Source of the DNA: Petrolisthes cinctipes
Lineage: Eukaryota; Arthropoda; Malacostraca; Decapoda; Porcellanidae
NCBI GenBank assembly: GCA_033782935.1
Contig: JAWQEG010000259.1
Span: 4,752,001-4,816,000 of the forward strand
Direction: 5' to 3'
Length of the DNA: 64,000 nt
Under the pieces are notes generated by a model. That model had not been told where the DNA came from. It ran no database searches and saw nothing but the letters and a program-made list of their open reading frames with translations. Positions 46,375 to 59,970 of this stretch are shown piece by piece. Both the position numbers and the translations under genes were made by a program. How positions within the stretch are numbered: position 1 is the stretch's first letter; each line of letters opens with the position of its first letter.

Positions 46375-48432
46375 GTACCCGTTTATATCTCAAATTCAGG
46401 CTCAAAACACCCGAAAATTCGATATTTTGGGGTCCCAGAAGCGATCTGTACATGCCTACTCAGTGCTAGAATATTTTCAAAAATATAGGCTCAAAACATG
46501 CTAAAAATCGATATTTTAGGTGCGTAAAGGCGATATCTCAAATTCAGGCCCAAAACACCCAAAAATTCGATATTATGGGGTCCCAGAAGCGATCTGTACA
46601 TGCCTACTCCGTGTTAGAGTATTTACAAAATACAGGCCCAAAACATGCTCAAAATCGATGTTTTAGGTGCCCAAAAGTCGATATGTGCATGCATCTTCAG
46701 TACCCGTTTATATCTCAAATTCAGGCTCAAAAGACTCGAAAATTCGATATTTTGGGGTTCCAGAAGCGATCTGTACATGCCTACTCCGTGTTAGAGTATT
46801 TTCAAAATACATGCCCAAAACATGCTGAAAATCGATATTTTAGGTGCCAAATAGTCGATATCTCAAATTAAGGCCCAAAACACCCGAAAATTCGATATTT
46901 AGGGGTCCCAGAAGCGATCTGTACATGCCTATTCAGTGTTAGAGTATTTTCAAAATACATGCCCAAAACATGCTGAAAATCGATTTTTTAGATGCCCAAA
47001 GTCAGTCTGTGCATGTATCTTCTGTACCCGTTTATATCTCAAATTCAGGCTCAAAACACCCGAAAATTCAATATTTTGGGGTCCCAGAAGCAATCTGTAC
47101 ATGCCTACTCAGGGCTAGAATATTTTAAAAATATAGGCTAAAAACATGCTAAAAATCGATCTTTTAGGTGCCAAAAAGTCGATATCTCAAATTCTGGCCC
47201 TGAACACCCAAAAATTCGATATTTTGGGGTCCCAGAATCGATCTGTACATGCCTACTCCGTGTTAGAGTATTTTCAAAATACAGGCCAAAAACATACTGA
47301 AAATCGATCTTTTAGGTGCCCAAAAGTCGATAAGTGCATGCATCTTCTGTATCCGTTTATATCTCAAATTCTGGCCCTAAACACCCGAAAATTCAATATT
47401 TTGGGGTCCCAGAAGCAATCTATACGTGCCTACTCAGTGCTAGAATATTTTCAAAATATAGGCTAAAAATATGCTAAAAATCGATATTTTATGTGCCAAA
47501 AAGTCGATATCTCATATTAAGGCCCAAAACACGCGAAAATTCGATATTTAGGGGTCTCAAAAGCGATCTGTACATGCCTACTCCGTTTAAGAGTATTTTC
47601 CAAATACATGCCCAAAACATGCTGAAAATCGATATTTTAGATGCCCAAAGTCAATCTGTGCATGTATCTTCTGTACCCGTTTATATCTCAAATTCAGGCT
47701 TAGAACACCCGAAAATTCAATATTTTGGGGTCCCAGAAGCAATCTGTACATGCCTACACAGTGATAGAATATTATCAAAATATAGGCTAAAAACATGATA
47801 AAAATCGATCTTTTAGGTGCCTAAAAGTCGTTATCTCAAATTCAGTCCGAAAACACCCGAAAATTCGATATTTAGGGGTCCCATAAGCGATCTGTACATG
47901 CCTACTCCGTGTTAGAGTATTTTCAAAATACAGGACAAAAACATACTGAAAATCGATCATTTAGGTGCCCAAAAGTCGATATGTGCATGCATCTTCTGTA
48001 CCCGTTTTTATCTCAAATTCTGGCCTTGAACACCCAAAAATTCGATATTTTGGGGTCCCAGAAGCGATCTGTACATGCCTACTCCGTGTTAGAGTATTTT
48101 TAAAATTCAGGCCCAAAACAAGCTGAAAATCGATATTTTTGGTGCCCAAAGTCAATATGTGTATGCATCTTCTATACTCGTTTATATCTCAAATTCAGGC
48201 TCAAAACACCCGAAAATTCGATATTTTGGGGTCCCAGAAGCGATCTGTACATGCCTACTCGGTGCTAGAATGTTTTCAAAGTATAGGCTCAAAACATGCT
48301 CAAAATCGATATTTTAGGTGCCCAAAAGTCGATATGTGCATGCATCTATTGTACTCGTTTATATCTCAAATTCTGGCCCTGAACACCCAAAAATTCGATA
48401 TTTTGGGGTCCCAGAAGCGATCTGTACATGCC
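46375..48432 (+). repeat. Third copy of part of the 3301-bp unit (offset 5452)
   Basis: About 2.06 kb matches 40923-42980 at offset 5452, and therefore 37622-39679 at 8753. It is more diverged than the tandem pair: 'caaatagtcgat', 'gtcagtctgtgc', 'cagggctagaat', 'cccagaatcgatc', 'ctatacgtgcc', 'taaaaatatgc' and 'ggcttagaacaccc' are private changes. This gives a relative age order: this copy is older than, or less homogenised with, the 3301-bp pair. Confidence 0.85.
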
Positions 48433-51400
48433 TATTCCGTTTTAGAGTATTTACAAAATACAGGCCCAAAACATGCTCAAAATCGATGTTTTAGGTGCCC
48501 AAAAGTCGATATGTGCATGCATCTTCAGTACCCGTTTATATCTCAAATTTAGGCTCAAAACACCCGAAAATTCGATATTTTGGGGTCACAGAAGCGATCT
48601 GTACATGCCTACTCCGTGTTAGAGTATTTTTTAAATACATAATCAAAACATGCTGAAAATCGATATTTTAGATGCCCAAAGTCAATATGTGCATGTATCT
48701 TCTGTACCCGTTTATATCTCGAATTCAGGCTCAAAACACCCGAAAATTCAATATTTTGGGGTCCCAGAAGCAATCTGTACATTCCTACTCAGTGCTAGAA
48801 TATTTTCAAAATATAGGCTAAAAACATGCTAAAAATCGATCTTTTAGGTGCCAAAAAGTCAATATATTAAATCCAGTCCCAAAACACCCGAAAATTCGAT
48901 ATTTAGGGGTCCCAGAAGCGATCTGTACATGCCTACTCCGTGTTAGAGTATTTTCAAAATGCAGGCCAAAAACATACTGAAAATCGATCTTTTAGGTGCC
49001 CAAAAGTCTATATGTGCATGCATCTTCTGTACCCGTTTATATCTCAAATTCTGGCCCTAAACACCTGAAAATTCAATATTTTGAGGTCCCAGAAGCGATC
49101 TGTATATGCCTACTCCGTGTTAGAGTATTTTCAAAATACAGGCCCAAAACATGCTCAAAATCGATGTTTTAGGTGCCCAAAAGTCGATATGCGCATGCAT
49201 CTTCAGTACCCTATTATATCTCAAATTCAGGCTCAAAACAACCGAAAATTCACTATTTTGGGGTCCCAGAAGCAATCTGTACATGCCTACTCAGTGCTAG
49301 AATATTTTCAAAATATAGGCTAAAAACAGGCTAAAAATCGATCTTTTAGGTGCCAAAAAGTCGATATCTCAAATTCAGTCCCAAAACACCCGAAAATTCG
49401 ATATTTAGGGATCCCAGAAGCGATCTGTACATGCCTACTCCGTGTTAGAGTATTTTCAAAATACAGGCCAAAAACATACTGAAAATCGATCTTTTAGGTG
49501 CCCAAAAGTTGATATGTGCATGCATCTTCTGTATACGTTAATATCTCAAATTCTTTCTCTAAACACCCGAAAATTCAATATTTTGGGGTCCCAGAAGCAA
49601 TCTGTACATGCCTACTCAGTTCTAGAATATTTTCAAAATATAGGCTAAAAACATGCTAAAAATCGATATTTTAGGTGTCAAAAAGTCGATATTTCAAATT
49701 AAGGCCCAAAACACCCGAAAATTCGATATTTAGGGGTCCCAGTAGCGATCTGTACATGCCTACTCCGTGTTAGAGTATTTTCAAAATACCGGCCCAAAAC
49801 ATGCTCAAAATCGATGTTTTAGGTGCCAAAAAATCGATATGTGCATGCATCTTTAGTACCCGTTTATATCTCAAATTCAGGCTCAAAACACCCGAAAATT
49901 TAATATTTTGGGGTCCCAGAAGCAATCTGTACATGCCTACTCAGTGCTAGAATATTTTCAAAATATAGGCTAAAAACATGCTAAAAATCGATATTTTAGG
50001 TGCCAAAAAGTCGATATCTCAAATTCAGTCCCAAAACACCCGAAAATTTGATATTTAGGGGTCCCAGAAGCGATCTGTACATGCCTACTCCGTGTTAGAG
50101 TATTTTCAAAATTCAGGCCCAAAACAAGCTGAAAATCGATATTTTTGGTGCCCAGAGTCAATATGTGTATGCATCTTCTATACTCGTTTATATCTCAAAT
50201 TCAGGCTCAAAATCCCTGAAAATTCGATATTTTGGGGTCCCAGAAGCGATCTGTACATGCCTACTCCGTGCTAGAATGTTTTCAAAATATAGGCTCAAAA
50301 CATGCTCAAAGTCGATATTTTAGGTGCCCAAAAGTCGATATGTGCATGCATCTTTTGTAATCGTTTATATCTCAAATTCTGGCTCAAAACCCCCGAAAAT
50401 TCGATATTTTGGGGTCCCAGAAGCGATCTGTACATGCCTAATAGTGTGCTAGAATATTTTCAAAATATAGGCACAAAACATGCTAAAAATCGATCTTTTA
50501 GGTGCCAAAAAGTCGATATCTCAAATTCAGTCCCAAAACCCCCGAAAACTCGATATTTAGGGGTCCCAGAAGCGATCTGTACATGCCTACTCCGTGTTAG
50601 AGTATTTACAAAATACAGGCCCAAAACATGCTCAAAATCGATGTTTTAGGTGCCCAAAAGTCGATATGTGCATGCATCTTCAGTACCCGTTTATATCTCA
50701 AATTCAGGCTCAAAACACTCGAAAATTCGATATTTTGGGGTCCCAGAAGCGACCTGTACATGCCTACTCAGTAATAGAATATTTTCAAAATATAGGCTAA
50801 AAACATGCTAAAAATCGATCTTTTAGGTGCCAAAAAGTCGATATCTCAAATTCAGTCCCAAAACAAACGAAAAGTCGATATTTAGGGGTCCCAGAAGCGA
50901 TCTGTACATGCCTACTCCGTGTTAGAGTATTTTTAAAATTCAGGCCCAAAACAAGCTGAAAATCGATATTTTTGTTGCCCAAAGCCAATATGTTTATGCA
51001 TGTTCTATACTCGTTTATATCTCAAATTCAGGCTCAAAACACCCGAATATTAGATATTTTGGGGTCCCAGAAGCGATCTGTACATGCCTAATCAGTGCTA
51101 GAATGTTTTCAAAATATAGGCTCAAAACATGCTCAAAATCGATATTTTAGGTGCCCAAAAGTCGATATGTGCATGCATCTTCTGTACTCGTTTATTTCTC
51201 AAATTCAGGCTCAAAACACCCGAAAATTCGATATTTTGGGGTCCCAGAAGCGATCTGTACATGCCTATTCCATGTTAGAGTATTTACAAAATACAGGCCC
51301 AAAACATGCTCAAAATCGATGTTTGGGTGCCCAAAAGTCGATATGTGCATGCATCTTTAGTACCCGTTTATATCTCAAATTCAGGTTCAAAACACCCGAA

Positions 51401-52689
51401 AATTCGATATTTTTGGGTCACAGAAGCGATCTGTACATGCCTACTCCGTGTTAGAGTATTTTTAAAATACATTCCCAAAACATGCTGAAAATCGATATTT
51501 TAGATACCCAAAGTCAATATGTGCATGTATCTTCTGTACCCGTTTATATCTCAAATTCAGGCTCAAAACACCCGAAAATTCAATATTTTGGGGTCCCAGA
51601 AGCAATCTGTACATGCCTACTCAGTGCTAGAATATTTACAAAATACAGGCCCAAAACATGCTCAAAATCGATGTTTTAGGTGCCCAAAAGTCGATATGTG
51701 CATGCATCTTTAGTACCCGTTTATATCTCAAATTCAGGTTCAAAACATCCGAAAATTTAATATTTTGGGGTCCCAGAAGCAATCTGTACATGCCTACTCA
51801 GTGCTAGAATATTTTCAAAATATAGGCTAAAAACATGCTAAAAATCGATATTTTAGGTGCCAAAAAGTCGATATCTCAAATTCAGTCTCAAAACACCCGA
51901 AAATTTGATATTTAGGGGTCCCAGAAGCGATCTGTACATGCCTACTCCGTGTTAGAGTATTTTAAAAATACAAGCCAAGAACATATTGAAAATCGATCTT
52001 TTAGGTGCCCAAAAGTCGATATGTGTATGCATCTTCTGTACCCGTTTATATCTCAAAATCTGGCCCTAAACACCCGAAAATTTGATATTTTTTGGTCCCA
52101 GAAGCGATCTGTACATGCCTACTCCGTGTTAGAGTATTTTCAAAATTCAGGTGCAAAACAAGCTGAAAATCGATATTTTTGGTGCCCAGTGTCAATATGT
52201 GTATGCATCTTCTATACTCGTTTATATCACAAATTCAGGCTCAAAACACCTGAAAATTCGATATTTTGGGGTCCCAGAAGCGATCTGTACATGCCTACTC
52301 CGTGCTAGAATGTTTTCAAAATATAGGCTCAAAACATGCTCAAAGTCGATATTTTAGGTGCCCAAAAGTCGATATGTGCATGCATCTTCTGTACTCGTTT
52401 ATATCTCAAATTCTGGCTCAAAACCCCCGAAAATTCGATATTTTGGGGTCCCAGAAGCGATCTGTACATGCCTACTCCGTGTTAGAGTATTTTCAAAATA
52501 CAGGCCAAAAACATACTGAAAATCGATCTTTTAGGTGCCCAAAAGTCGATATGTGCATGCATCTTCTGTACCCGTTTATATCTCAATTTCTGGCCCTAAA
52601 CACCCGAAAATTCAATATTTTGGGGTCCCAGAAGCAATCTGTACATGCCTACTCAGTGCTAGAATATTTTCAAAATATAGGCTAAAAAC
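48433..52689 (+). repeat. Heterogeneous satellite block
   Basis: Mixed monomers without a steady HOR period. Marked variants: 'aaatacataatcaaaac' (about 48.63 kb, shared with 45.3 and 46.3 kb), 'agtcaatatattaaatcc' (48.86 kb), 'attctttctctaaac' (49.55 kb, shared with 30.8 kb), 'ataccggccc' (49.79 kb), 'cctaatagtgtgctag' (50.44 kb), 'aaacgaaaagtcg' (50.88 kb, shared with 33.15 and 63.33 kb) and 'caagccaagaacatattg' (51.97 kb). Many full-length monomers here start with 'gtgctagaatgtttt' or 'gtgctagaatatttac', so the 'gtgctag' tag no longer implies a short monomer. Confidence 0.8.
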
Positions 52690-54280
52690 ATACTAAAAAT
52701 CGATATTTTAGGTGCCAAAAAGTCAATATCTCAAATTAAGGCCCAAAACACCCGAAAATTCGATATTTAGGGGTCCCAGAAGCTATCTGTACATGCCTAC
52801 TCCGTGTTAGAGTATTTTCCAAATACATGCCCAAAACATGCTGAAAATCGATATTTTAGATGCCCAAAGTCAATCTGTGCATGTATCTTCTGTACCCGTT
52901 TATATCTTAAATTCAGGCTCAAAACACCCGAAAATTCAATATTTTGGGGTCCCAGAAGCAATCTGTACATGCCTACTCAGTGCTAGAATATTTTCAAAAT
53001 ATAGGCTAAAAACATGCTAAAAATCGATCTTTTAGGTGCCAAAAAGTCGATATCTCAAATTCAGTCCCAAAATACCCGAAAATTCGATATTTACGGGTCC
53101 CAATAGCGATCTGTACATACCTACTCCGTGTTAGAGTATTTTCAAAATACAGGCCAAAAACATACTTAAAATCGATCTTTTTGGTGCCCAAAAGTCGATA
53201 TGTGCATGCATCTTCTGTACCCGTTTATATCTCAAATTCTGGCCCTAAACACCCGAAAATTCAATATTTTGAGGTCCCAGAAGCGATCTGTACATGCCTA
53301 CTCCGTGTTAGAGTATTTTCAAAATACAGGCGAAAAACATACTGAAAATCGATCTGTTAGGTGCCCAAAAGTCGATATGTGCATGCATCTTCTGTACCCG
53401 TTTATATCTCAAATTCAGGCTCAAAACACCCGAAAATTCGATATTTTGGGGTCCCAGAAGCGATCTGTACATGCCTACTCAGTGCTAGAATATTTTCAAA
53501 ATATAGGCTCAAAACATGCTAAAAATCGATATTTTAGGTGCGTAAAGGCGATATCTCAAATTCAGGCCCAAAACACCCAAAAATTCGATATTATGGGGTC
53601 CCAGAAGCGATCTGTACATACCTACTCCGTGTTAGAGTATTTACAAAATACAGGCCCAAAACATGCTCAAAATCGATGTTTTAGGTGCCCAAAAGTCGAT
53701 ATGTGCATGCATCTTCAGTACCCGTTTATATCTCAAATTCAGGCTCAAAAGACTCGAAAATTCGATATTTTGGGGTTCCAGAAGCGATCTGTACATGCCT
53801 ACTCCGTGTTAGAGTATTTTCAAAATACATGCCCAAAACTTGCTGAAAATCGATATTTTAGGTGCCAAAAAGTCGATATCTCAAATTAAGGCCCAAAACA
53901 CCCGAAAATTCGATATTTAGGGGTCCCAGAAGCGATCTGTACATGCCTACTCAGTGTTAGAGTATTTTCAAAATACATGCCCAAAACATGCTGAAAATCG
54001 ATTTTTTAGATGCCCAAAGTCAATCTGTGCATGTATCTTCTGTACCCGTTTATATCTCAAATTCAGGCTCAAAACACCCGAAAATTCAATATTTTGGGGT
54101 CCCAGAAGCAATCTGTACATGCCTACTCAGTGCTAGAATATTTTCAAAATATAGGCTAAAAACATGCTAAAAATCGATCTTTTAGGTGCCAAAAAGTCGA
54201 TATCTCAAATTCTGGCCCTGAACACCCAAAAATTCGATATTTAGGGGTCCCAGAAGCGATCTGTACATGCCTACTCCGTG
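52690..54280 (+). repeat. Diverged copy of 40220-41810 (offset about 12470)
   Basis: The module order and rare variants ('tttacgggtcccaatagcg', 'aatattttgaggtccc', 'aaaagactcg', 'ggggttccag', 'aaatcgattttttag') match the left half of the 3301-bp unit. Offsets are 12471 and then 12470, so there is a one-base indel. Here 'cccagaagcaatc' and 'tatgcccaaaac'-type bases stand where the 3301-bp unit has 'cccagcagcaatc' and 'ccgaaaac'; this looks like an ancestral form of that unit. Confidence 0.8.
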
Positions 54281-55049
54281 TTATAGTATTTTTAAAATTC
54301 AGGCCCAAAACAAGCTGAACATCGATATTTTTGGTGCCCAAAGTCAATATATGTATGCATCTTCTATACTCGTTTATATCTCAAATTCAGGCTCAAAACA
54401 CCCGAAAATTCGATATTTTGGGGTCCCAGAAGCGATCTGTACATGCTACTCAGTGCTAGAATGTTTTCAAAATATATGCTCAAAACATGCTCAAAATCGA
54501 TATTTTAGGTGCCCAAAAGTCGATATGTGCATGCATCTTCTGTACTCGTTTATATCTCAAATTCAGGCTCAAAACACCCGAAAATTCGACATTTTGGGGT
54601 CCCAGAAGCGATCTGTACATGCCTACTCAGTGCTAGAATATTTTCAAAATATAGGCTCAAAAAATGCTAAAAATCGATATTTTAGGTGCGTAAAGGCGAT
54701 ATCTCAAATTCATTCCCAAAACACCCGAAAATTCGATATTTTGGGGTCCCAGAATCGATCTGTACATGCCTATTCCGTGTTAGAGTATTTACAAAATACA
54801 GGCCCAAAACATGCTCAAAATCGATGTTTTAGGTGCCTAAAAGTCGATATGTGCATGCATCTTCAGTACCCGTTTATATCTCAAATTCAGTCTCAAAAAC
54901 ACCCGAATATTCGATATTTTGGGGTCACAGAAGCGATCTGTACATGCCTACTCCGTGTTAGAGTATTTTTGTAATACATGCCCAAAACATGTTGAAAATC
55001 GATATTTTAGATGCCCAAAGTCAATATGTGCATGTATCTTCTGTACCCG
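54281..55049 (+). repeat. Mixed satellite with a 147-bp monomer
   Basis: It carries a one-base deletion 'tacatgctactcag' (about 54.45 kb), a 'gcgtaaaggcg' monomer (about 54.69 kb), 'tctcaaaaacacccgaat' and 'tatttttgtaatacatg'. The order full ('gaatgtttt') - full - 147 bp - full resembles 44.6-45.2 kb. Confidence 0.78.
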
Positions 55050-58000
55050 TTTATATCTCAAATTCAGGCTCAAAACACCCGAAAATTCAATATTTTGGGG
55101 TCCCAGAAGCAATCTGTACATGCCTACTCAGTGATAGAATATTTTCAAAATATAGGCTTAAAACATGCTAAAAATCGATCTTTTAGGTGCCAAAAAGTCG
55201 ATATCTCAAATTCAGTCCCAAAACACCCGAAAATTCGATATTTAGGGGTCCCAGAAGCGATCTGTACATGCCTACTCCGTTTTAGAGTATTTTCAAAATA
55301 CAGGCCAAAAACATACTGAAAATCGATCTCTTAGGTGCCCAAAAGTCGATAAGTGCATGCATCTTCTGTACCCGTTTATATCTCAAATTCTGGCCCTAAA
55401 CACCCGAAAATTCAATATTTTGGGGTCCCAGAAGCAATCTGTACGTGCCTACTCAGTGCTAGAATATTTTCAAAATATAGGCTAAAAACATGCTAAAAAT
55501 CGATATTTTATGTGCCAAAAAGTCGATATCTCAAATTATGGCCCAAAACACGCGAAAATTCGATATTTAGGGGTCTCAAAAGCGATCTGTACATGCCTTC
55601 TCCGTTTTAGAGTATTTTCCAAATACATGCCCAAAACATGCTGAAAATCGATATTTTAGATGCCCAAAGTCAATCTGTGCATGTATCTTCTGTACCCGTT
55701 TATATCTCAAATTCAGGCTTAAAACACCCGAAAATTCAATATTTTGGGGTCCCAGAAGCAATCTGTACATGCCTACTCAGTGATAGAATATTATCAAAAT
55801 ATAGGTTAAAAACATGATAAAAATCGATCTTTTAGGTGCCAAAAAGACGATATCTCAAATTCAGTCCGAAAACACCCGAAAATTCGATATTTAGGGGTCC
55901 CATAAGCGATCTGTACATGCCTACTCCGTGTTAGAGTATTTTCAAAATACAGGACAAAAACATACTGAAAATCGATCATTTAGGTGCCCAAAAGTCGATA
56001 TGTGCATGCATCTTCTGTACCCGTTTATATCTCAAATTCTGGCCCTGAACACCCAAAAATTCGATATTTTGGGGTCCCAGAAGCGATCTGTACATGCCTA
56101 TTCCGTGTTAGAGTATTTACAAAATACAGGCCCAAAACATGCTCAAAATCGATGTTTTAGGTGCCCAAAAGTCGATATGTGCATGCATCTTCAGTACCCG
56201 TTTATATCTCAAATTCAGGCTCAAAACACCCGAAAATTCGATATTTTGGGGTCACAGAAGCGATCTGTACATGCCTACTCCGTGTTAGAGTATTTTTTAA
56301 ATACATGCCCAAAACATGCTGAAAATCGATATTTTAGATGCCCAAAGTCAATATGTGCATGTATCTTCTGTACCCGTTTATATCTCAAATTCAGGCTCAA
56401 AACACCCGAAAAATCAATATTTTGGGGTCCCAGAAGCAATCTGTACATGCCTACTCAGTGCTAGAATATTTTCAAAATATAGGCTAAAAACATGCTAAAA
56501 ATCGATATTTTAGGTGCCAAAAAGTCGATATTTAAAATTCAGTCCCAAAAAAACCCGAAAATTCGATATTTAGGGTCCCAGTAGCGATCTGTACATGCTT
56601 ACTCCGTGTTAGAGTATTTTCAAAATACCGGCCCAAAACATGCTCAAAATCGATGTTTTAGGTGCCAAAAAATCGATATGTGCATGCATCTTCAGTACCC
56701 GTTTATATCTCAAATTCAGGCTGAAAACACCCGAAAATTCGATATTTTAGGGTCCCAGAAGCGATCTGTACATGCCTACTCCGTGGTAGAGTATTTTCAA
56801 AATACAGGCCCAAAACATGCTCAAAATAGATGTTTTAGGTGCCCAAAAGTCGATATGTGCATGCATCTTCAGTACCCGTTTATATCTCAAATTCAGGCTC
56901 AAAAAACCTGAAAATTCGATATTTTGGGGTCCCAGAAGCGATCTGTACATGCCTAGTCAGTGCTAGAATATTTACAAAATACAGGCCCAAAACATGCTCA
57001 AAATCGATGTTTTAGGTGCCCAAAAGTCGATATGTGCATGCATCTTTAGTACCCGTTTATATCTCAAATTCAGGCTCAAAACACCCGAAAATTTAATATT
57101 TTGGGGTCCCAAAAGCAATCTGTACATGCCTACTCAGTACTAGAATATTTTCAAAATATAGGCTAAAAACATGCTAAAAATCGATATTTTATGTGCCAAA
57201 AAGTCAATATCTCAAATTCAGTCCCAAAACACCCGAAAATTTGATATTTAGGGGTCCCAGAAGCGATCTGTACATGCCTACTCCGTGTTAGAGTATTTTC
57301 AAAATACAGGCCAAAAACATACTGAAAATCGATCTTATAGGTGCCCAAAAGTCGATATGTGTATGCATCTTCTGTACCCGTTTATATCTCAAAATCTGGC
57401 CCTAAACACCCGAAAATTTGATATTTTTTGGTCCCAGAAGCGATCTGTACATGCCTACTCCGTGTTAGAGTATTTTCAAAATTCAGGCCCAAAACAAGCT
57501 GAAAATCGATATTTTTGGTGCCCAAAGTCAATATGTGTATGCATCTCCTATACTCGTTTATATCTCAAATTCAGGCTCAAAACACCTGAAAATTCGATAT
57601 TTTGGGGTCCCAGAAGCGATCTGTACATGCCTACTCAGTGCTAGAATATTTACAAAATACAGGCCCAAAACATGCTCAAAATCGATGTTTTAGGTGCCCA
57701 AAAGTCGATATGTGCATGCATCTTTAGTACCCGTTTATATCTCAAATTCAGGCTCAAAACACCCGAAAATTTAATATTTTGGGGTCCCAAAAGCAATCTG
57801 TACATGCCTACTCAGTACTAGAATATTTTCAAAATATAGGCTAAAAACATGCTAAAAATCGATATTTTATGTGCCAAAAAGTCAATATCTCAAATTCAGT
57901 CCCAAAACACCCGAAAATTTGATATTTAGGGGTCCCAGAAGCGATCTGTACATGCCTACTCCGTGTTAGAGTATTTTCAAAATACAGGCCAAAAACATAC

Positions 58001-58308
58001 TGAAAATCGATCTTTTAGGTGCCCAAAAGTCGATATGTGTATGCATCTTCTGTACCCGTTTATATCTCAAAATCTGGCCCTAAACACCCGAAAATTTGAT
58101 ATTTTTTGGTCCCAGAAGCGATCTGTACATGCCTACTCCGTGTTAGAGTATTTTCAAAATTCAGGCCCAAAACAAGCTGAAAATCGATATTTTTGGTGCC
58201 CAAAGCCAATATGTGTATGCATGTTCTATACTCGTTTATATCTCAAATTCAGGCTCAAAACACCCGAATATTCGATATTTTGGGGTCCCAGAAGCGATCT
58301 GTACATGC
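55050..58308 (+). repeat. Large duplication, copy 1 (offsets 4921, then 5420)
   Basis: 55050 to about 56100 matches 59971-61021 at offset 4921, sharing 'taagtgcatgc', 'tgtacgtgcc', 'caaattatggccc', 'aacacgcg', 'gccttctccg' and 'ataggttaaaaacatgat'. About 56100-57640 matches 61520-63060 at offset 5420/5419, sharing 'cccgaaaaatcaatatt', 'gatatttaaaattcag', 'tactccgtggtag' and 'aaaatagatgtttt'. Copy 1 alone contains the 678-bp tandem repeat listed separately. The offset falls by one because copy 1 has 'cccaaaaaaacccg' where copy 2 has 'cccaaaacacccg'. Confidence 0.87.
56953..58308 (+). repeat. 678-bp tandem duplication inside copy 1
   Basis: About 56953-57630 and 57631-58308 match at offset 678, sharing 'gaatatttacaaaatac', 'gcatctttagtacccg', 'cccaaaagcaatctg', 'tcagtactag', 'ttttatgtgcc', 'tctcaaaatctggccc' and 'gatattttttggtccc'. 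Private changes include 'cgatcttataggtg' and 'gcatctcctatac' in the first and 'gcccaaagccaatatg' at the end of the second. The 678-bp length equals the four-mer HOR of region 1, but the monomers are different classes. Confidence 0.85.
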
Positions 58309-59970
58309 CTACTCAGTGGTAGAATGTTTTCAAAATATAGGCTCAAAACATGCTCAAAATCGATATTTTAGTTGCCCAAAAGTCGATATGTGCATGCATC
58401 TTCTGTACTCGTTTATTTTTCAAATTCAGGCTCAAAACACCCGAAAATCCGATATTTTGGGGTCCCAGAAGCGATCTGTACATGCCTATTCCATGTTAGA
58501 GTATTTACAAAATACAGGCCCAAAACATGCTTAAAATCGATGTTTAGGTGCCCAAAAGTCGATATGTGCATGCATCTTTAGTACCCGTTTATATCTCAAA
58601 TTCAGGTTCAAAACACCCGAAAATTCGATATTTTTGGGTCACAGAAGCGATCTGTACATGCCTACTCCGTGTTAGAGTATTTTTAAAATACATACCCAAA
58701 ACATGCTGAAAATCGATATTTTAGATGCCCAAAGTCAATATGTGCATGTATCTTCTGTACCCGTTTATATCTCAAATTCAGGCTCATAACACCCGAAAAT
58801 TCGATATTTTGGGGTCCCAGAAGCAATCTGTACATGCCTACTCAGTGCTAGAATATTTACAAAATACATTCCCAAAACATGCTCAAAATCGATGTTTTAG
58901 GTGCCCAAAAGTCGATATGTGCATGCATCTTTAGTACCCGTTTATATCTCAAATTCAGGCTCAAAACACCCGAAAATTTAATATTTTGGGGTCCCAGAAG
59001 CAATCTGTACATGCCTACTCAGTACTAGAATATTTTCAAAATATAGGCTAAAAACATGCTAAAAATCGATATTTTAGGTGCCAAAAAGTCGATATCTCAA
59101 ATTCAGTCCCAAAACTCCCGGAAATTTGATATTTAGGGGTCCTAGAAGCGATCTGTACATGCCTACTCCGTGTTAGAGTATTTTCAAAATACAGGCCAAA
59201 AACATACTGAAAATCGATCTTTTAGGTGCCCAAAAGTCGATATGTGTATGCATCTTCTGTACCCGTTTATATCTCAAAATCTGGCCCTAAACACCCGAAA
59301 ATTTGATATTTTTTGGTCCCAGAAGCGATCTGTACATGCCTACTCCGTGTTAGAGTATTTTCAAAATTCAGGCCCAAAACAAGCTGAAAATCGATATTTT
59401 TGGTGCCCAAAGTCAATATGTGTATGCATCTTCTATACTCGTTTATATCTCAAATTCAGGCTCAAAACACCCGAAAATCCGATATTTTGGGGTCCCAGAA
59501 GCGATCTGTACATGCCTATTCCATGTTAGAGTATTTACAAAATACAGGCCCAAAACATGCTTAAAATCGATGTTTAGGTGCCCAAAAGTCGATATGTGCA
59601 TGCATCTTTAGTACCCGTTTATATCTCAAATTCAGGTTCAAAACACCCGAAAATTCGATATTTTTTGGTCACAGAAGCGATCTGTACATGCCTACTCCGT
59701 GTTAGAGTATTTTTTAAATACATACCCAAAACATGCTGAAAATCGATATTTTAGATGCCCAAAGTCAATATGTGCATGTATCTTCTGTACCCGTTTATAT
59801 CTCAAATTCAGGCTCAAAACACCCGAAAATTCGATATTTTGGGGTCCCAGAAGCAATCTGTACATGCCTACTCAGTGCTAGAATATTTACAAAATACATT
59901 CCCAAAACATGCTCAAAATCGATGTTTTAGGTGCCCAAAAGTCGATATGTGCATGCATCTTTAGTACCCG
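58309..59970 (+). repeat. Satellite block with 1030-bp-offset duplication
   Basis: About 58440-58970 matches 59470-60000 at offset 1030, sharing 'cccgaaaatccgatatt', 'tattccatgttag', 'aaacatgcttaaaatcg', 'aatcgatgtttaggtg' (a run of T shortened to three) and 'aaatacattcccaaaac'. Between them, 59170 onward is another copy of the 'gatattttttggtccc' module also present at 57285, 57963 and 62704. Confidence 0.82.
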
